Origin: an uncultured Acetatifactor sp. | Lineage (GTDB): Bacteria > Bacillota > Clostridia > Lachnospirales > Lachnospiraceae | Direction of reading: 5' to 3' | DNA length: 62,708 nt | Assembly: GCA_934394815.1 (NCBI GenBank) | Contig: CAKRRD010000008.1 | Span: forward strand, 1-62,708 | Shown here: positions 62,502 to 62,708 of the stretch, piece after piece | Layout: every line of letters starts with the position of its first letter | How positions within the stretch are numbered: the first letter of the stretch is position 1 | The notes under the pieces: generated by a model | What the model saw: the letters and a program-made list of their open reading frames with translations, nothing else | Told to the model about the DNA's origin: nothing | Database searches by the model: none | Made by a program: the position numbers and the translations under genes

Positions 62502-62708
62502 TTACCAGTCAGAACCCCAGTCATCATAACCGGAGTCCCAGCTGTCGCCCGAATCCCATCCGGAATCCCAGCTGTCATCATCCCAGTCGCTGTCATTATC
62601 ACTGCTGTCTTCATAAGGAGTGTAATAGGAGGAATCCTCAAAATCCTCATATTCCGCATCGCTGTCATAGCTGTAGGAATCGTAGTAATTCTCATAATCA
62701 CTGTCCAT
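62502..62708 (-). CDS. Partial CDS: Asp/Trp/Ser/Tyr-rich acidic C-terminus
   Basis: The 68 residues visible are only the end of a gene that runs off the window; the Met at the edge may be internal. The composition is extreme: Asp, Ser, Tyr and Trp dominate with repeats such as DSWDSG and SGYDDW, and almost no basic residues. Such tails occur on membrane or cell-surface proteins and on secreted proteins of Clostridia. The stop is followed by a terminator. No function can be assigned. Confidence 0.55.
   Translation of the reverse strand: MDSDYENYYDSYSYDSDAEYEDFEDSSYYTPYEDSSDNDSDWDDDSWDSGWDSGDSWDSGYDDWGSDW

Overview
The window reads as one contiguous piece of chromosome from an anaerobic, probably spore-forming member of the Clostridia, most likely Lachnospiraceae. 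The evidence is gene content and order: anaerobic ribonucleotide reductase NrdD/NrdG, HemZ, SpoIIM, RNase Y with recA-recX, the yicC-remA-gmk-rpoZ-rimO-pgsA block, strong AAGGAGG-type ribosome binding sites and sigma-A promoters of the TTGACA-N17-TATAAT kind. No rRNA, tRNA, phage, insertion sequence or CRISPR array was seen. The genus assignment is inference.

Layout, left to right. 0.4-7.2 kb: a minus-strand run transcribed as DUF308 membrane protein, CBS-domain protein, apt, relA, metallo-hydrolase, hemZ, preceded by a SEC-C protein with a structured leader. 7.6-10.0 kb: a membrane HD-GYP protein with a decayed GGDEF domain. 10.1-12.8 kb: nrdD-nrdG behind tandem NrdR-box-like sites. 13.0-15.1 kb: J-domain protein, DUF5685 protein and zinc-ribbon membrane protein. 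15.2-16.3 kb: an internally deleted radical SAM gene and a TetR regulator with a palindromic operator candidate. 16.4-20.9 kb: amino-acid metabolism (ACT protein, hom, aspartate kinase; glyA). 21-29.6 kb: lipid kinase, PAP2 phosphatase, glf, NhaC antiporter, DAHP synthase, spoIIM, NUDIX, aminotransferase. 29.8-34.1 kb: a complete N-acetylglucosamine PTS and catabolism operon with its own HPr.

34.4-41.9 kb is the accessory core: four consecutive secreted proteins sharing one aromatic- and glycine-rich module, each with its own terminator and three with near-copy promoters. 42-47 kb: rny, recX, recA (LexA-box controlled) and cinA. 47.2-52.2 kb: a carbohydrate locus with an AraC regulator, a divergent GH3 glycosidase and a lipoprotein solute-binding protein. 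52.2-52.95 kb is a gene-free, highly structured stretch with six 51-bp hairpin repeats. 53-57 kb: the conserved yicC-to-pgsA block. 57-62.7 kb: a rhodanese-TtcA fusion, a cupin, a HAD phosphatase, a HelD-type helicase and the end of an acidic Asp/Trp/Ser-rich protein.

The strongest unusual observations are: (i) the HelD-type helicase carries a C-terminal extension that resembles the N-terminal beta-domain of GH31 glycosidases without the catalytic barrel; (ii) the four-gene secreted family, with the shared module at the N-terminus in two members and at the C-terminus in the other two; (iii) the 51-bp hairpin repeat array and the structured region around it; (iv) a PTS-dedicated HPr that keeps His15 but has Lys where the regulatory Ser46 should be; (v) the collapsed radical SAM gene beside a TetR gene.
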